A stretch of DNA of 64,000 nt from Streptomyces sp. AM 2-1-1 (lineage in GTDB: Bacteria; Actinomycetota; Actinomycetes; Streptomycetales; Streptomycetaceae). The translations under genes and the position numbers were made by a program. Of this stretch, positions 17,492-26,166 are shown in pieces. The stretch spans positions 1,550,001 to 1,614,000 of the forward strand of contig NZ_CP119147.1 in the NCBI RefSeq assembly GCF_029167645.1, read 5' to 3'. How positions within the stretch are numbered: position 1 is the first letter of the stretch; each line of letters opens with the position of its first letter. Below the pieces are notes generated by a model that was given only the letters and a program-made list of their open reading frames with translations, made no database searches and had not been told where the DNA came from.

Positions 17492-17955
17492 AGCACTCCC
17501 TCCCCGCCCGAACGGCGGCTCAGCAAGCCGAGCAGTTTCCCGCCGGGGGTGTCGTGGGTGGTGGGTGGCGCGTCGGCCACCATGATCTCGCCGGTCTCCC
17601 ACAGCGCCTTCGCTTCGCGCAGGGCCAGGCGCAGATCCTGCTGAGGATCGTCGCCGGAGATCCGGGCGATGACGGAGTGGGGGCCTTGCAGCCGCGGCTG
17701 CCTGAAGCGGACGGCGATCTCGGTGCCGCGGTCGCCGGGCGCGGGGGTGATGCGCGTCTCGATCCGGTCGCCGAAGTCCCGCAGCGGTGTCGGCAGTGGG
17801 TCGGACCGTATCTCGCCCGGACTCCGCTGGACGGTGACCACCAGCCAGCGGTCCTGGCTCGCGGGCTCGGCGTCGCGCACGGTCAGCCGACGCAGTACGA
17901 GGGCACTGGCGGCGAGTCCTGCGGCGGTGGCGAGCAGCCTCTTCCCGGTGGACAT
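17488..17955 (-). CDS. Membrane-anchored SRPBCC-like hypothetical protein
   Basis: A 155-aa protein with one N-terminal hydrophobic helix (about residues 7-22). A beta-rich domain follows with WLVVTVQRSP, LRDFGDRIETRITPAPG and TEIAVRFR strands, the pattern of a small SRPBCC/cyclase-dehydrase fold. It overlaps the zinc dehydrogenase by GTGA and starts 5 bp after the upstream gene's stop. Close homologues in Streptomyces are usually found beside such dehydrogenases, but I cannot assign a ligand or reaction. Confidence 0.75.
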   Translation of the reverse strand: MSTGKRLLATAAGLAASALVLRRLTVRDAEPASQDRWLVVTVQRSPGEIRSDPLPTPLRDFGDRIETRITPAPGDRGTEIAVRFRQPRLQGPHSVIARISGDDPQQDLRLALREAKALWETGEIMVADAPPTTHDTPGGKLLGLLSRRSGGEGVL

Positions 17956-17960
17956 GGCTC

Positions 17961-18173
17961 TCACACTCCCGGCGTGCTCGTGGAGCGGGTGGGCAGCGCG
18001 ATATCGCGCGTGATCACGGCGAGCCCCAGGACGCCGAGCAGCCCCGGGACGAAGTGCGGCCGGTCGACGACCCCCGGAAGGAGGAACGCCGTCCCCACCA
18101 TCATCGCGCTCATCCGGACCGTCGCCTCCTGGATCGGGGTGCGCCTCCGTGTGGGAGGAGTGTGCGTGGTCAT
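17961..18173 (-). CDS. Small two-helix membrane protein, first gene of ADH operon
   Basis: A 70-aa protein preceded by a near-perfect Shine-Dalgarno AAAGGAGG. Residues about 17-58 are hydrophobic and can form two short membrane helices; both ends are basic. Function is unknown. It begins the three-gene operon (this gene, the SRPBCC-like anchor, the zinc dehydrogenase). Confidence 0.75.
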   Translation of the reverse strand: MTTHTPPTRRRTPIQEATVRMSAMMVGTAFLLPGVVDRPHFVPGLLGVLGLAVITRDIALPTRSTSTPGV

Positions 18174-18448
18174 TCGGGCCTCCTTTTTCGAGGGGCTTGT
18201 CCCAGCGAACCCGGAGTACCCCGTCGACCGCGGAAATATCGCCGGGAAATCGCCGGAAAAAGGATGGACGCGGCGGAGCCCCGGCTGCCTGGCCGTGGAC
18301 GGCCCCGCCGGGCAGGTCTGCTCGTTCATGAGGCGGATTCCGTCCGTGGCGTTCTCGTCGCCCGGCGGTTCTCGGTCGGCCGCGCCCTGATCCTCGCCCC
18401 GCCCACGCGGCGTCCCGCGACCAGGCTGGAGAGAAGAGCGAAGGTCCG

Positions 18449-19141
18449 ATGGCCTCACCCACGGCTTTGAGCGTGGAAGTGAGTAGGACGCCCGAAGACG
18501 GGTACCCCGGAGGGTCCAACGGTCAGGAAGCGGCTGTTCTCCTCCATCTCTTCTCCGGGAGCCTCATGCTCTTCCTGCTCGTTCTCCGTCGCCGGCTGGC
18601 CGGCTTCGTCGCGCTGCTCGGGCGTCCGGCGCCTCGCCCCCGAGACATGCGGTCGCGCATCGACCGTTCTCACGCGGATCAGCCGGGAACATCGGCGAGA
18701 ACGCGGGCCGTGGCCGGCTGTGGCACGCCCGGGTCTCCTCCGTTCTGGGTCCCGGCGCTGCTGCATGTCACCGATGGACGCTGGGCGCCAGTCCTCATAA
18801 AACTGCGCTACGAACGCGACGACCCTCTGGCCGTCGAGTTCGTGTTCCACGGCCCGGCCGGGGTCATGGCCAGGTGGCGGTTCTCGCGCGACCTCCTGCT
18901 GGAAGGCATGGACAGGATCGTGGGACAGGGCGAAGTGATGATCTGGCCCTCTGCGAAGAACGCACCCGACCGCGCCTTGTTCTTGCGTCTTGGGCTCGAA
19001 GAGCGCCAAGCCCTTCTGACGGTACGCCGTTCGCCCGTCCAGCACTGGCTCTCCCGCACCCTCACAGCCGTTCCGGTCGGTCAGGAGATGGCAGAGGTCG
19101 ACTGGGACGAAGAGCAGCGACAGCTTCTGCGCGCCGTGTGA
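18449..19141 (+). CDS. SsgA-like protein (SALP), sporulation/cell division regulator family, N-terminally extended
   Basis: A 230-aa protein whose residues about 98-228 match the SsgA/SsgB family: VPALLHVTDGRWAPVLIKLRY, a DPLAVEFVFHGP strand, RWRFSRDLLLEGM, GEGDVRVWP-like GQGEVMIWP, and a terminal AVPVGQE. SALPs occur in sporulating actinomycetes and steer septum placement or cell-wall remodelling during sporulation. Typical SALPs are 130-145 aa; the first 95 residues here, with a hydrophobic patch around 30-45, are unusual. GAAGG precedes the ATG at 18449, but a later start cannot be excluded. The gene is alone and convergent with the ANTAR gene. Confidence 0.8.
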   Translation: MASPTALSVEVSRTPEDGYPGGSNGQEAAVLLHLFSGSLMLFLLVLRRRLAGFVALLGRPAPRPRDMRSRIDRSHADQPGTSARTRAVAGCGTPGSPPFWVPALLHVTDGRWAPVLIKLRYERDDPLAVEFVFHGPAGVMARWRFSRDLLLEGMDRIVGQGEVMIWPSAKNAPDRALFLRLGLEERQALLTVRRSPVQHWLSRTLTAVPVGQEMAEVDWDEEQRQLLRAV

Positions 19142-19260
19142 ACGTCACCGTAGGCTCCCAGCGGCCTGGGAGGTCTCTGCGCGGGACCCGGGTGAGCTGC
19201 ACCGGCACAAGCCGCTGGCGTGCGCGCGGCTTCCGGGGGAGCTGCTGCTGAGAAGAGTTC

Positions 19261-19280
19261 CGCCGCCGTGAGCGGCGGCG
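19261..19280. terminator. Stem-loop between convergent SALP and ANTAR genes
   Basis: CGCCGCCG and CGGCGGCG pair over 8 bp around a TGAG loop, midway between two converging genes. A second, weaker hairpin (CTCCCAG/CTGGGAG, 19155-19172) lies just after the SALP stop. Confidence 0.45.
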
Positions 19281-19331
19281 AGCCTCCGCGGACGGCGGAT
19301 GAGGGATGACCGTGGTGTGCCGACCGGACGG

Positions 19332-20024
19332 TCAGGAGCGCAGCACGTCGGCGGTGATCTCCGCCAAGGTGCGCCCGGTCGCGAACGCGCGTGCGCGCAT
19401 GAATGCCAGGGCGTCGTCCGTGTTCATCTCTTTTTTCACGGCCACGACTCCGATGGCACGATGCGTGTCGGACCAGTGTGCGCGCACCACATCGGCCGGC
19501 TCCCACGGCGGATGCCCGTCCTGGTCGAGGAGCATCCGCTGTGCGGGCAGGAGAGCTGTCGAGACGGCGTCGGTAGCGGCGGCCATCCGATCGATCGCCT
19601 CGGCGGACAGTCCCCCAGGGGTCCGTGTGGCCACGTCCACGGATCCGAGGATGTAGTCGCCGAACCAGAGAGGGAAGGCATGCACCGCCTGGACGTCCGG
19701 GTACCGGTCGCGGAAGGCGGACACGAACAGCGGCCACTCCCGCGCCCCGGCGTCCCAATCGGTCAGGTGCACTTCGTCACCGGATTCCGCCGAGGTGATG
19801 CACGGCCCCTGCACCACCGTGAACTGCACTTCTTCCAAAGCCGCCGCCATCGCGTTCGACGCGCACAGCAGCTGCCGCGACGGGGTGTCGGTAAGCAACG
19901 ACATCGTCACCGCGTCCGCCGGAAGTTCCCGGGCCAGCACCCGGCACAGCCGGCGTGGCACTTCTTGAGGGGGACAGCCCGTGGCCGCCCATCCAACCTC
20001 ACGCGCCAGATCCCCGGACCACAT
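19332..20024 (-). CDS. GAF-ANTAR domain transcription antitermination regulator
   Basis: A 230-aa cytoplasmic protein. A GAF sensory domain covers about residues 25-160 (VQGPCITSAESGDEVHLTD is the typical core). The C-terminal ANTAR domain is about residues 168-228, with HRAIGVVAVKKEMNTDDALAF replacing the usual A-hydrophobic-G-x-L-M helix start. ANTAR proteins bind two-hairpin RNA motifs and block termination. Streptomyces has many GAF-ANTAR paralogues; ligands are mostly unknown. No two-hairpin target was recognised nearby. The gene stands alone. Confidence 0.85.
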   Translation of the reverse strand: MWSGDLAREVGWAATGCPPQEVPRRLCRVLARELPADAVTMSLLTDTPSRQLLCASNAMAAALEEVQFTVVQGPCITSAESGDEVHLTDWDAGAREWPLFVSAFRDRYPDVQAVHAFPLWFGDYILGSVDVATRTPGGLSAEAIDRMAAATDAVSTALLPAQRMLLDQDGHPPWEPADVVRAHWSDTHRAIGVVAVKKEMNTDDALAFMRARAFATGRTLAEITADVLRS

Positions 20025-20255
20025 CGATCAGGCCCACCTCTCCCTCGTCCCATGGCTGACATCGGCGCATGAGTACCCGGGACAGTCGCCCGCACACACT
20101 CCGCCGCGACTGCCGTCGTCCGCGACACGGGTCAGCATGGAGTCCCTGCGGCGAACCATGGCCCAGGACGGCCCGCGGGTGATTCGCGTCCACGCTGAGA
20201 GCGGTCCCCTCGCCCGTAGGTGAGCCGCGGCAAGCACGGGGCCCGCCCGCGCATG

Positions 20256-21086
20256 TCATCGAGCCTCGCTGAGGAACTCCCTTGCGCCGCGCAGTCGGAC
20301 ACTCAACCGACGCTGTGTGGCGTCGCCGTCCAGGCGCACGTCCAGGGCCCCCAGGAGCTTCGTGTCCGCCCGGCGCCCGGTGGGCAGCAGGGAGGGCTCG
20401 ATGCCGTCGCGCCGAGCGATGAGCAGACCGAGTTCATGGCGGCTGACGGCATCGGCTCCGCCGAGGTGGAAGACGCCGGCCGCGTCGGAGACCGCGAGTT
20501 CCCAGAGGGCGGCCGCCAGATCGGCAACGTGCACGGGACAGCGGATGTCGTCCGTGAACAGGGACCCCTGCCGCGTGCCGGCAGCCAGTTCGTGCACCAT
20601 TCGCTCGTGGGGGGAACCGCCATCGCCGATGATCAACGAGGTCCGGGCGACGGCCGCTGCGGGATGGAGGAGACGCACAGCGGTCTCGGCGGCGGCCTTC
20701 GCGGCGCCGTAGGGAGTCACCGGATCGGGAAGGGCCGTCTCGTCGTAGCGGGCGCGGTGTCTCCCGGAGAAGACGGCGTCACTGGATACGTGCACAAGGC
20801 GGATGCCACGCTGTGCGGTGGCTTGGGCAAGGCGGACGGGGCCGTCGGCGGTCACCGCCCAGTTCGCTTCTCCGCTGGACGCGTTGACCACCACGCTGGG
20901 TCCCACCGCGTCGATGACCTCGTCAAGGGATCGGGGATCGCCGAAGTCCAGGCGGTGCCACGAGAGGGCGGGCGCGCTGCCTGGGCGGGAGTTGTACGTC
21001 GCGGCCGTGGCGCGACCGGCGACAGCCGCCTGGCGCACCAACTCGTTCCCCAGGAATCCACTTCCACCGATGATCAGCACACTCAT
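20256..21086 (-). CDS. RmlD-like NAD(P)-dependent sugar-nucleotide reductase (extended SDR)
   Basis: A 276-aa extended SDR of the dTDP-4-dehydrorhamnose reductase type. The nucleotide motif GGSGFLG is at residues 7-13, VHVSSDAVFSG is the usual active-site strand, and YGAAK is the YxxxK pair. Close relatives act on sugar nucleotides, but no other deoxysugar genes are adjacent, so the substrate is open. No Shine-Dalgarno sequence is obvious before the ATG at 21086; leaderless translation is possible. Confidence 0.85.
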   Translation of the reverse strand: MSVLIIGGSGFLGNELVRQAAVAGRATAATYNSRPGSAPALSWHRLDFGDPRSLDEVIDAVGPSVVVNASSGEANWAVTADGPVRLAQATAQRGIRLVHVSSDAVFSGRHRARYDETALPDPVTPYGAAKAAAETAVRLLHPAAAVARTSLIIGDGGSPHERMVHELAAGTRQGSLFTDDIRCPVHVADLAAALWELAVSDAAGVFHLGGADAVSRHELGLLIARRDGIEPSLLPTGRRADTKLLGALDVRLDGDATQRRLSVRLRGAREFLSEAR

Positions 21087-21262
21087 GCGAGTACACGCTA
21101 ACGGCACCGCACGCCACCCGTGAGGGAAGAGCCGTCTCGGCTCCCATCCCCCGGACGCTCCTAGGTGATCGGCACAAACGTGGATACTGACCGCTTCACA
21201 CCGACCCTGACCGCGTCCATCTACGCCGAGCCCACACCGGGCAGGCACTCGGCCGACCACTG

Positions 21263-21294
21263 CCGGTGGGCCGGTGGGCCGGTGGGCCGGTGTG
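21263..21294 (+). repeat. Four-copy 8-bp microrepeat
   Basis: CCGGTGGG is repeated three times in tandem, followed by CCGGTGTG. It lies in the gap between the divergently transcribed reductase and methyltransferase genes, which otherwise shows no gene. Confidence 0.7.
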
Positions 21295-21393
21295 ACCGGA
21301 GGTCCTCACTCTCCTCACCTGCGAAAATAGATCGATACAACCGCCCTCGACCTCACTCCCGCGGGACGACGCCGATCGGAAGGCACATCGAAC

Positions 21394-22020
21394 ATGACCG
21401 GGCAACACGACCGCTGGGCGGATCTGACCGGCGGACAGGCCGGCGAGGAGTACGCCCGGCGTTTCGCGAAGCTTGCCGCATCCGGCCAGGACGTCCACGG
21501 CGAGGCCGCCTTCTGCACCACGCTGCTGAACCCGGGCGCCCGCGTACTCGACGCGGGCTGCGGCACCGGTCGGATCGCGATCCGCCTCGCCGAACTGGGC
21601 CATCACTGCACCGGCGTGGACGTCGACGCCTCGATGCTCGCCGTCGCCCGGCGCGACGCCCCCACGCATGAATGGCTTCTCGGCGACCTGACGCGTCTGG
21701 ACACCCTCGGCCTGAAGCCGGGCTACGACCTGGCACTCGCCGCCGGAAACGTCATTCCCCTGCTGGCCCCCGGCACCGAGCCGGGCGTCGTCCGGCAGCT
21801 GGCTGCCGCGCTGCGCCCCGGCGGCCTGCTGGTCACGGGCATGGGGCTGGACGCGGCCCACCTGCCGCTGCCGGAACCGCCGTTGACCCTCCCGGACTTC
21901 GACGGCTGGTGCACCCGCGCCGGCCTGGTCCTGGACCAGCGCTACGCGACGTGGAGCGGCGATCCGTACCAGCCGGGCTGCGGCTACGCCGTCAGCGTGC
22001 ACGTGCGCCCCGCCATGTGA
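21394..22020 (+). CDS. Class I SAM-dependent methyltransferase
   Basis: A 208-aa Rossmann-fold methyltransferase. Motif I VLDAGCGTGR is at residues 51-60, the acidic residue of motif II is in GVDVDAS, and ALRPGGLLVTGMG is the post-motif loop. The size and short C-terminus fit small-molecule methyltransferases (ubiE/TehB-like). GGAAGG precedes the ATG. The acceptor is unknown. Confidence 0.88.
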   Translation: MTGQHDRWADLTGGQAGEEYARRFAKLAASGQDVHGEAAFCTTLLNPGARVLDAGCGTGRIAIRLAELGHHCTGVDVDASMLAVARRDAPTHEWLLGDLTRLDTLGLKPGYDLALAAGNVIPLLAPGTEPGVVRQLAAALRPGGLLVTGMGLDAAHLPLPEPPLTLPDFDGWCTRAGLVLDQRYATWSGDPYQPGCGYAVSVHVRPAM

Positions 22021-22034
22021 GCCCACACCCTGGT

Positions 22035-22062
22035 CCGCACGGTGAGCACGGCTGACGTGCGG
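22035..22062 (+). terminator. Weak stem-loop in the 22.02-22.34 kb gap
   Basis: CCGCACG and CGTGCGG pair over 7 bp with a 14-nt loop, 14 bp after the methyltransferase stop. No gene is recognised in the rest of 22021-22336. Confidence 0.35.
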
Positions 22063-22336
22063 CATCGCCCATGTGTGTCCGCAGGGCCGAAGGACGCCCG
22101 AGAGGCAACGGCCATCTCCAGGTCGTCGTGCGTCAGGAAACCGGGAACCAGGGACCGACGACATCCAACGGCTGGGAGCGCGGGGCCGGCCGCAACACCG
22201 GGTCCGACAAGACCGCAGGGGCGATCGTCAGCGTCCCTGCTCTCCGGCTCCAGCCCCAGCCGCTGACGACCCTGCCGTCGCCCACGGCGACTCGCGCCGC
22301 AGATCACGTCCGGAGACCTGCCGCACAGGATCCGGA

Positions 22337-23056
22337 TCAGGGGCGGCCGGCGACGAACCAGCGGGCGGGAAGTTCCACCGCCGAGCCATCGGTGCGGGTC
22401 TCGCTCATGGCGAGGGCAGTGTCACCTTCGGCGAGAACGGTGAGCCCCGCTGCCCCCAGCAGGGCGGCGATTTCGCCCTCAGCGACTTCGCCTGGGCGCA
22501 GGTCGTGTTCCTTGACCCGGCGCAGTTTGAGGGAAGGGCCGCCGGGCTGAGCGGCGACGGCGGCGATGACCTCCTTGGCCTGACCCGTCGGCTCCAGGAG
22601 CAGGGCCCTGCCGCTCGCGCCGACCAACCGGGCGACGGCGGCGGCCACGGCGGGGCGGTCCTCCCGGTCGCTCTGGTGCAGGACTGCCCGCATGTAGACG
22701 TTGCTGTCGCCGAGGCGCTCGTGCAGCGCGCCGGCCTGCACCGGATCGGCGAGGTTGAGCTGCTCGTACGTCGCAACTCCGCTCGGATCGATCCGTCGGG
22801 CATGGGCGACAGCGGCGGCGGAGAGATCGACACCGACGGCTCGCGTGAAGCGCGTCGCGAGGAACCTGGTCTGGGTGCCGTTGCCGCAACCGAGGTCGGC
22901 GACCGGCAGGGAGGGGTCGGCGTACGGAGTGAGGTGCTCCACGTCGCGCCGCGCCGTCAACGCCGGATCCGCGTCCCAGAAGGGTTCGCCCTGCTCGCCG
23001 GAGCTCTGCTCCCAGAAGCCTTCCCAGGCGGTGCGGTAGCGCTCGGACACGGTCAT
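22337..23056 (-). CDS. Class I SAM-dependent methyltransferase
   Basis: A 239-aa methyltransferase with motif I VADLGCGNGTQ (residues 52-62), GVDLSAAAV as motif II, and a C-terminal region (GRALLLEPTGQ) typical of the ubiE-like superfamily. The acceptor is unknown. It is not obviously paralogous to the neighbouring methyltransferase on the opposite strand beyond the shared fold. GGAGATCCC precedes the ATG. Confidence 0.87.
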   Translation of the reverse strand: MTVSERYRTAWEGFWEQSSGEQGEPFWDADPALTARRDVEHLTPYADPSLPVADLGCGNGTQTRFLATRFTRAVGVDLSAAAVAHARRIDPSGVATYEQLNLADPVQAGALHERLGDSNVYMRAVLHQSDREDRPAVAAAVARLVGASGRALLLEPTGQAKEVIAAVAAQPGGPSLKLRRVKEHDLRPGEVAEGEIAALLGAAGLTVLAEGDTALAMSETRTDGSAVELPARWFVAGRP

Positions 23057-23139
23057 GGGATCTCCGTAGGGTGTGCGGGCGGATCAGTGTGCCGGTGACC
23101 CAGCGTCTCTGATGGCTACCCGAGCCGCGTCCTGTTGAT

Positions 23140-23245
23140 GTTGACGGACCTGAAGTACGCCGGGGACATCACCTACCTGCCCACCGCGGGCGGGAAGGCC
23201 TACCGGCGACCGTCGTCGACCTCGCATCACGCCGTCCGCCGGAGG
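23140..23245 (+). pseudogene. IS3-family transposase (rve domain) fragment, frameshifted
   Basis: A short stretch reads LKYAGDITYLPTAGGKAY and then, after a one-base frameshift, ATVVDLASRR. This is the conserved start of the IS3-group OrfB integrase core, including the first catalytic Asp in GDITYLP and the second in VVDLASRR. No start, end or inverted repeats remain. Confidence 0.7.
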
Positions 23246-23301
23246 GCCACCGCCGGCCGGTCTTCGGACCCGGCCGGCGGCGCTCCTCCAGAGGGCTGGG
23301 C

Positions 23302-25554
23302 TCAGCCGAGCGTCCACCGTTGGAGGGCCGAACCGGTGTCGGTCTGCTGGGTGAGCAGGGCTCCCGGGGCCGTGGACGCCGAGGTCAGCCTCAGGTTGCT
23401 CCTGACGGAGGCGACGGTGTAGCTGCCGTCGGACTGGCGGGTGAAGGTCCAGCGCTGGTTGGTACCGCCGGTGCAGGTCCACTGGACGACCTTGGCGCCG
23501 GCGGTGGTGGAGCCGTCGGAGACGTCGGCACAGAGTCCGGACTCCGCGTTGCGCAGTTCGTAGGAGCCGTCGGTCTGCCGGGTGAGGGTCCAGGTCTGGT
23601 TCGCGCCGCCGTTGGCGGTGTAGGTGATGAGCTGGGTGCCGGGTGTGGTGCTGTGACCGGGGTTGTCCAGCGCCAGCCCGCCGGTGGTGAGGGTGTGGTT
23701 GCCGTTCAGCCCGGCGGAGGAGGTGCCGACCGCCGTGACGGTCAGCGTCTGCTCGGCGGCGCCGCGTCCGCCGCCGACCGCACTGCCGCCCGTGTCGGTC
23801 CAGGCGCGTACGGGGGTGGTCTCGGCGAGCCTGCCGTTGACGCCGGAGAGGCCGATGACCAGGCCGCTGTAGCGGTTCACCAGTCGGTACGAACCCGTGG
23901 CGGCGCCGTCGGCCGAGGAGGTGGTGGGTACGACGAACCACTGCTGGCCGACGGTGGGGCCGGCACTGCCGGGTGCGGTGACGGTGGGCGCGCTGCCCCA
24001 GGCGCGTCCCGTCGCGGCGGTGACGGGCACCCCGAGGAGTTGTCCGGTGGCGGCGTTGGCGATGCGGTAGGAGCCGTCGCCGACGCCGGTGAAGGTCCAG
24101 GCGTCCAGCCCCGTGCCGGTGGCGGTGGCGGTCGAGGTGGTGGCGGAGGAAGTGGACGACACCTGTGCCAGCACCCGGCCGCCGCCGCCGGCGATGCGAT
24201 AGGTCTTGGCCGGATCGAAGGGTGCGGCGGCCGGGGCGGTGGAGTTGATCGTCAGGTTGACGTATGCGCCGGAGGCGCCGCCCGAGCAGCCGAAGGAGCA
24301 GTAGGACCGGAAGTTCTTGCCGACCATCGATGAGCTGGTCTTGCTGGTGCTGTCGAGAAACCAGCGGTACCAGGAGGCGGTGTGGTAGCTGCCGGTGTCG
24401 CCGATCAAGCGCCACTTCTGGGTGGCCAGGTTGTCGGTGGCGTACAGCTGCTGTGGCGCGTTGCCGGACTGGTCGACCGCCTGGGGTTCGCCGATGTAGA
24501 GGCCCAGGTAGGCGTTGTAGGTGATGTCCATGACGAACAGCGGCGAGGTGGGCGGGGTCTTCCCCGCGGCGACCTGCTGCTCCACGCTGCCGGTGTTGGC
24601 GGGGTCGTACTCCTTGGCGGTGGGTGTGTGACCGGTGGTGTCGGTGGCGGTCACCGGGACCGTGTTGCTCTCCTTCCCGCCGACTCCCGGCTGGGACCAG
24701 GAGCCGCCGTACCACTTCTGCCAGGTGCCGGACGCCATCTTGCCGGACAGCGGTGCGCGGGCCACGTGGGAGTAGAACGCCTTCCAGCCGCCGTTCTTGT
24801 CGATGAGTCGGGAGCCGTAGAAGACGTAGAAGTAACCCGAGGCGGCGTCGACGTAGAGGCGCTGGTCGCCGTCACCGTAGGAGTAGGTCTGCTGCGGGAA
24901 GGCCGCGGTGTCGCCGCGCGTGGTGCTGTACGGGGAGGTGAGGGCGTGGCCCTTGATGGTCCAGTGCCGCCCCTGGTCGGTGGAGACGGCGTAGTCGATG
25001 GCGTCGAAGTGGCTGCTGTCACCGAAGGGTTGGGGGGTGAACTCGTTGTGCACCAGGCCGTACCAGTGCCCGGTGTCGGGATCGACCCACACGCCGGCCA
25101 GATCGCAGAAGTTGCGCTGCGTGTAGCCGGAGCCGCTGGGCGGGAAGGTCGCTCCGGCGCCGGTCGGACTGTTGTTGCACAGCGTGGTGGTGTCCGCGTT
25201 GGTTCCGGAGTCGCTGACCGGGGCCGAGCGGGTGGCGGTGTCGAAATCGGAGCCCGTGTAGAAGGTCCACGCCCGGCTGTCACTCGCGCCGTACAGCGAG
25301 TGGGCCTGCTGGTAGTAGAACGTCCCGTCCTTGTCGACGTACGGGTAGGCCGGTGTGTCGTCCGGGTGGGTCCAGCTGCCCTGCGCGCCGACGGTCACCG
25401 TGTAGGCGGGGTCGGCGGCCGCGACGGCCGGGACGTCCAGCACCGCGCCGGCCACGGCGATGGCCGCCGCGGCGAGTGCTCCGGCAACTCTGGTGCGCCG
25501 TGCGGTCCTTCCGGCGCTTTTGGTGGTGCCGGTACTTCTGCGAGAGGCTGACAC
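23302..25554 (-). CDS. Secreted glycosidase-like protein with C-terminal ricin-type lectin domains
   Basis: A 750-aa Sec-secreted protein; the signal peptide is about residues 1-47 (long Arg/Thr-rich n-region, cleavage near AVAAADPA). The GTG at 25554 has AAGGAG at ideal spacing. Residues about 50-450 show repeated aromatic D/W/Y loops (GVWVDPDTGHWYGLVHNEF, AIDYAVSTDQGRHW), as in beta-propeller glycosidases or sialidase-like folds; I cannot name a GH family. Two beta-trefoil regions follow, about 455-600 (degenerate) and 620-750, the second with QxW repeats (NQTW, NQRW, LQRW) of CBM13. It probably degrades an extracellular glycan and is likely repressed by the divergent LacI regulator. Confidence 0.82.
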   Translation of the reverse strand: MSASRRSTGTTKSAGRTARRTRVAGALAAAAIAVAGAVLDVPAVAAADPAYTVTVGAQGSWTHPDDTPAYPYVDKDGTFYYQQAHSLYGASDSRAWTFYTGSDFDTATRSAPVSDSGTNADTTTLCNNSPTGAGATFPPSGSGYTQRNFCDLAGVWVDPDTGHWYGLVHNEFTPQPFGDSSHFDAIDYAVSTDQGRHWTIKGHALTSPYSTTRGDTAAFPQQTYSYGDGDQRLYVDAASGYFYVFYGSRLIDKNGGWKAFYSHVARAPLSGKMASGTWQKWYGGSWSQPGVGGKESNTVPVTATDTTGHTPTAKEYDPANTGSVEQQVAAGKTPPTSPLFVMDITYNAYLGLYIGEPQAVDQSGNAPQQLYATDNLATQKWRLIGDTGSYHTASWYRWFLDSTSKTSSSMVGKNFRSYCSFGCSGGASGAYVNLTINSTAPAAAPFDPAKTYRIAGGGGRVLAQVSSTSSATTSTATATGTGLDAWTFTGVGDGSYRIANAATGQLLGVPVTAATGRAWGSAPTVTAPGSAGPTVGQQWFVVPTTSSADGAATGSYRLVNRYSGLVIGLSGVNGRLAETTPVRAWTDTGGSAVGGGRGAAEQTLTVTAVGTSSAGLNGNHTLTTGGLALDNPGHSTTPGTQLITYTANGGANQTWTLTRQTDGSYELRNAESGLCADVSDGSTTAGAKVVQWTCTGGTNQRWTFTRQSDGSYTVASVRSNLRLTSASTAPGALLTQQTDTGSALQRWTLG

Positions 25555-25619
25555 GGCGTTCTCCTTGCTGTCGGGGTGTGCCGGCGTGCGGGAATGCAGG
25601 GGTTGTCGGGCTCCGCGGG

Positions 25620-25910
25620 TCAGCCGGAGGTCTCGACGGACACGTGCGGTCCACCGGGTTCCAGCCGGTCGCGTGGAGCGATCTGCGTGCCCGGGTGCTC
25701 CGTCCACTCGTCCGGAGGGCGGTACGCACTCAGGCCGTGCACCGGCCGCCGGTCCGCGCCCGCGAAGGACACGCGAGGCACCCGCGCTGTTCGCGTACGG
25801 TCCACCGCGCCCGGCGGCGGTGAGCACAGGGGGCTGAGCGCCGGGGAGACAGTGAGCGCCGGGACGACGGTGGTTCCCGCTTCCCGAGCGTGTACGGCCG
25901 AACGGTTCAT
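25620..25910 (-). CDS. Possible small CDS with strong ribosome binding site upstream of the glycosidase gene
   Basis: A 96-codon frame starting with ATG directly after GGAGGAGCC, with coding-like third positions, ending 65 bp before the glycosidase start. The product is Pro/Arg-rich and matches nothing I know. It may be a cotranscribed small protein, a leader, or the remains of a larger gene. Its expression would share the promoter and operator region at about 26.03 kb. Confidence 0.4.
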   Translation of the reverse strand: MNRSAVHAREAGTTVVPALTVSPALSPLCSPPPGAVDRTRTARVPRVSFAGADRRPVHGLSAYRPPDEWTEHPGTQIAPRDRLEPGGPHVSVETSG

Positions 25911-26031
25911 GGCTCCTCCAAAGTGCTGCGGCAGAGCGGGGAGGACCGATCCGAGAAGGCCGCGCGACGAAGGGATGCCGCCGGTCACAGGGACCCGGTG
26001 CGATGTCGATGGCCGGAACTATGACAGAGAA

Positions 26032-26048
26032 TGTTAACGATGCCAACA
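26032..26048. promoter_or_regulatory. Probable LacI-family operator
   Basis: TGTTAACGATGCCAACA is an imperfect 17-bp dyad (TGTTNNCNNNGNNAACA), A/T-rich in a G/C-rich context. It lies between the minus-strand glycosidase unit and the plus-strand LacI gene, 119 bp before the latter. The form fits operators of sugar-responsive LacI repressors. Confidence 0.6.
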
Positions 26049-26166
26049 GGGTCTTCCTCGCGAAATCTCCGGCTGCACGCCCAGGAAGAACAGCGAAGAA
26101 CAGGAACGAGCAGCCCACCGTGGCAGCGATATCATGAGGTCGTCGGAGAGCGGGGGAAGGGAAGCC

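Noticed and set aside
21263..21294. CRISPR or other structured repeat array
   Set aside because: The unit is only 8 bp without spacers; it is a simple microrepeat. No CRISPR array was seen elsewhere.
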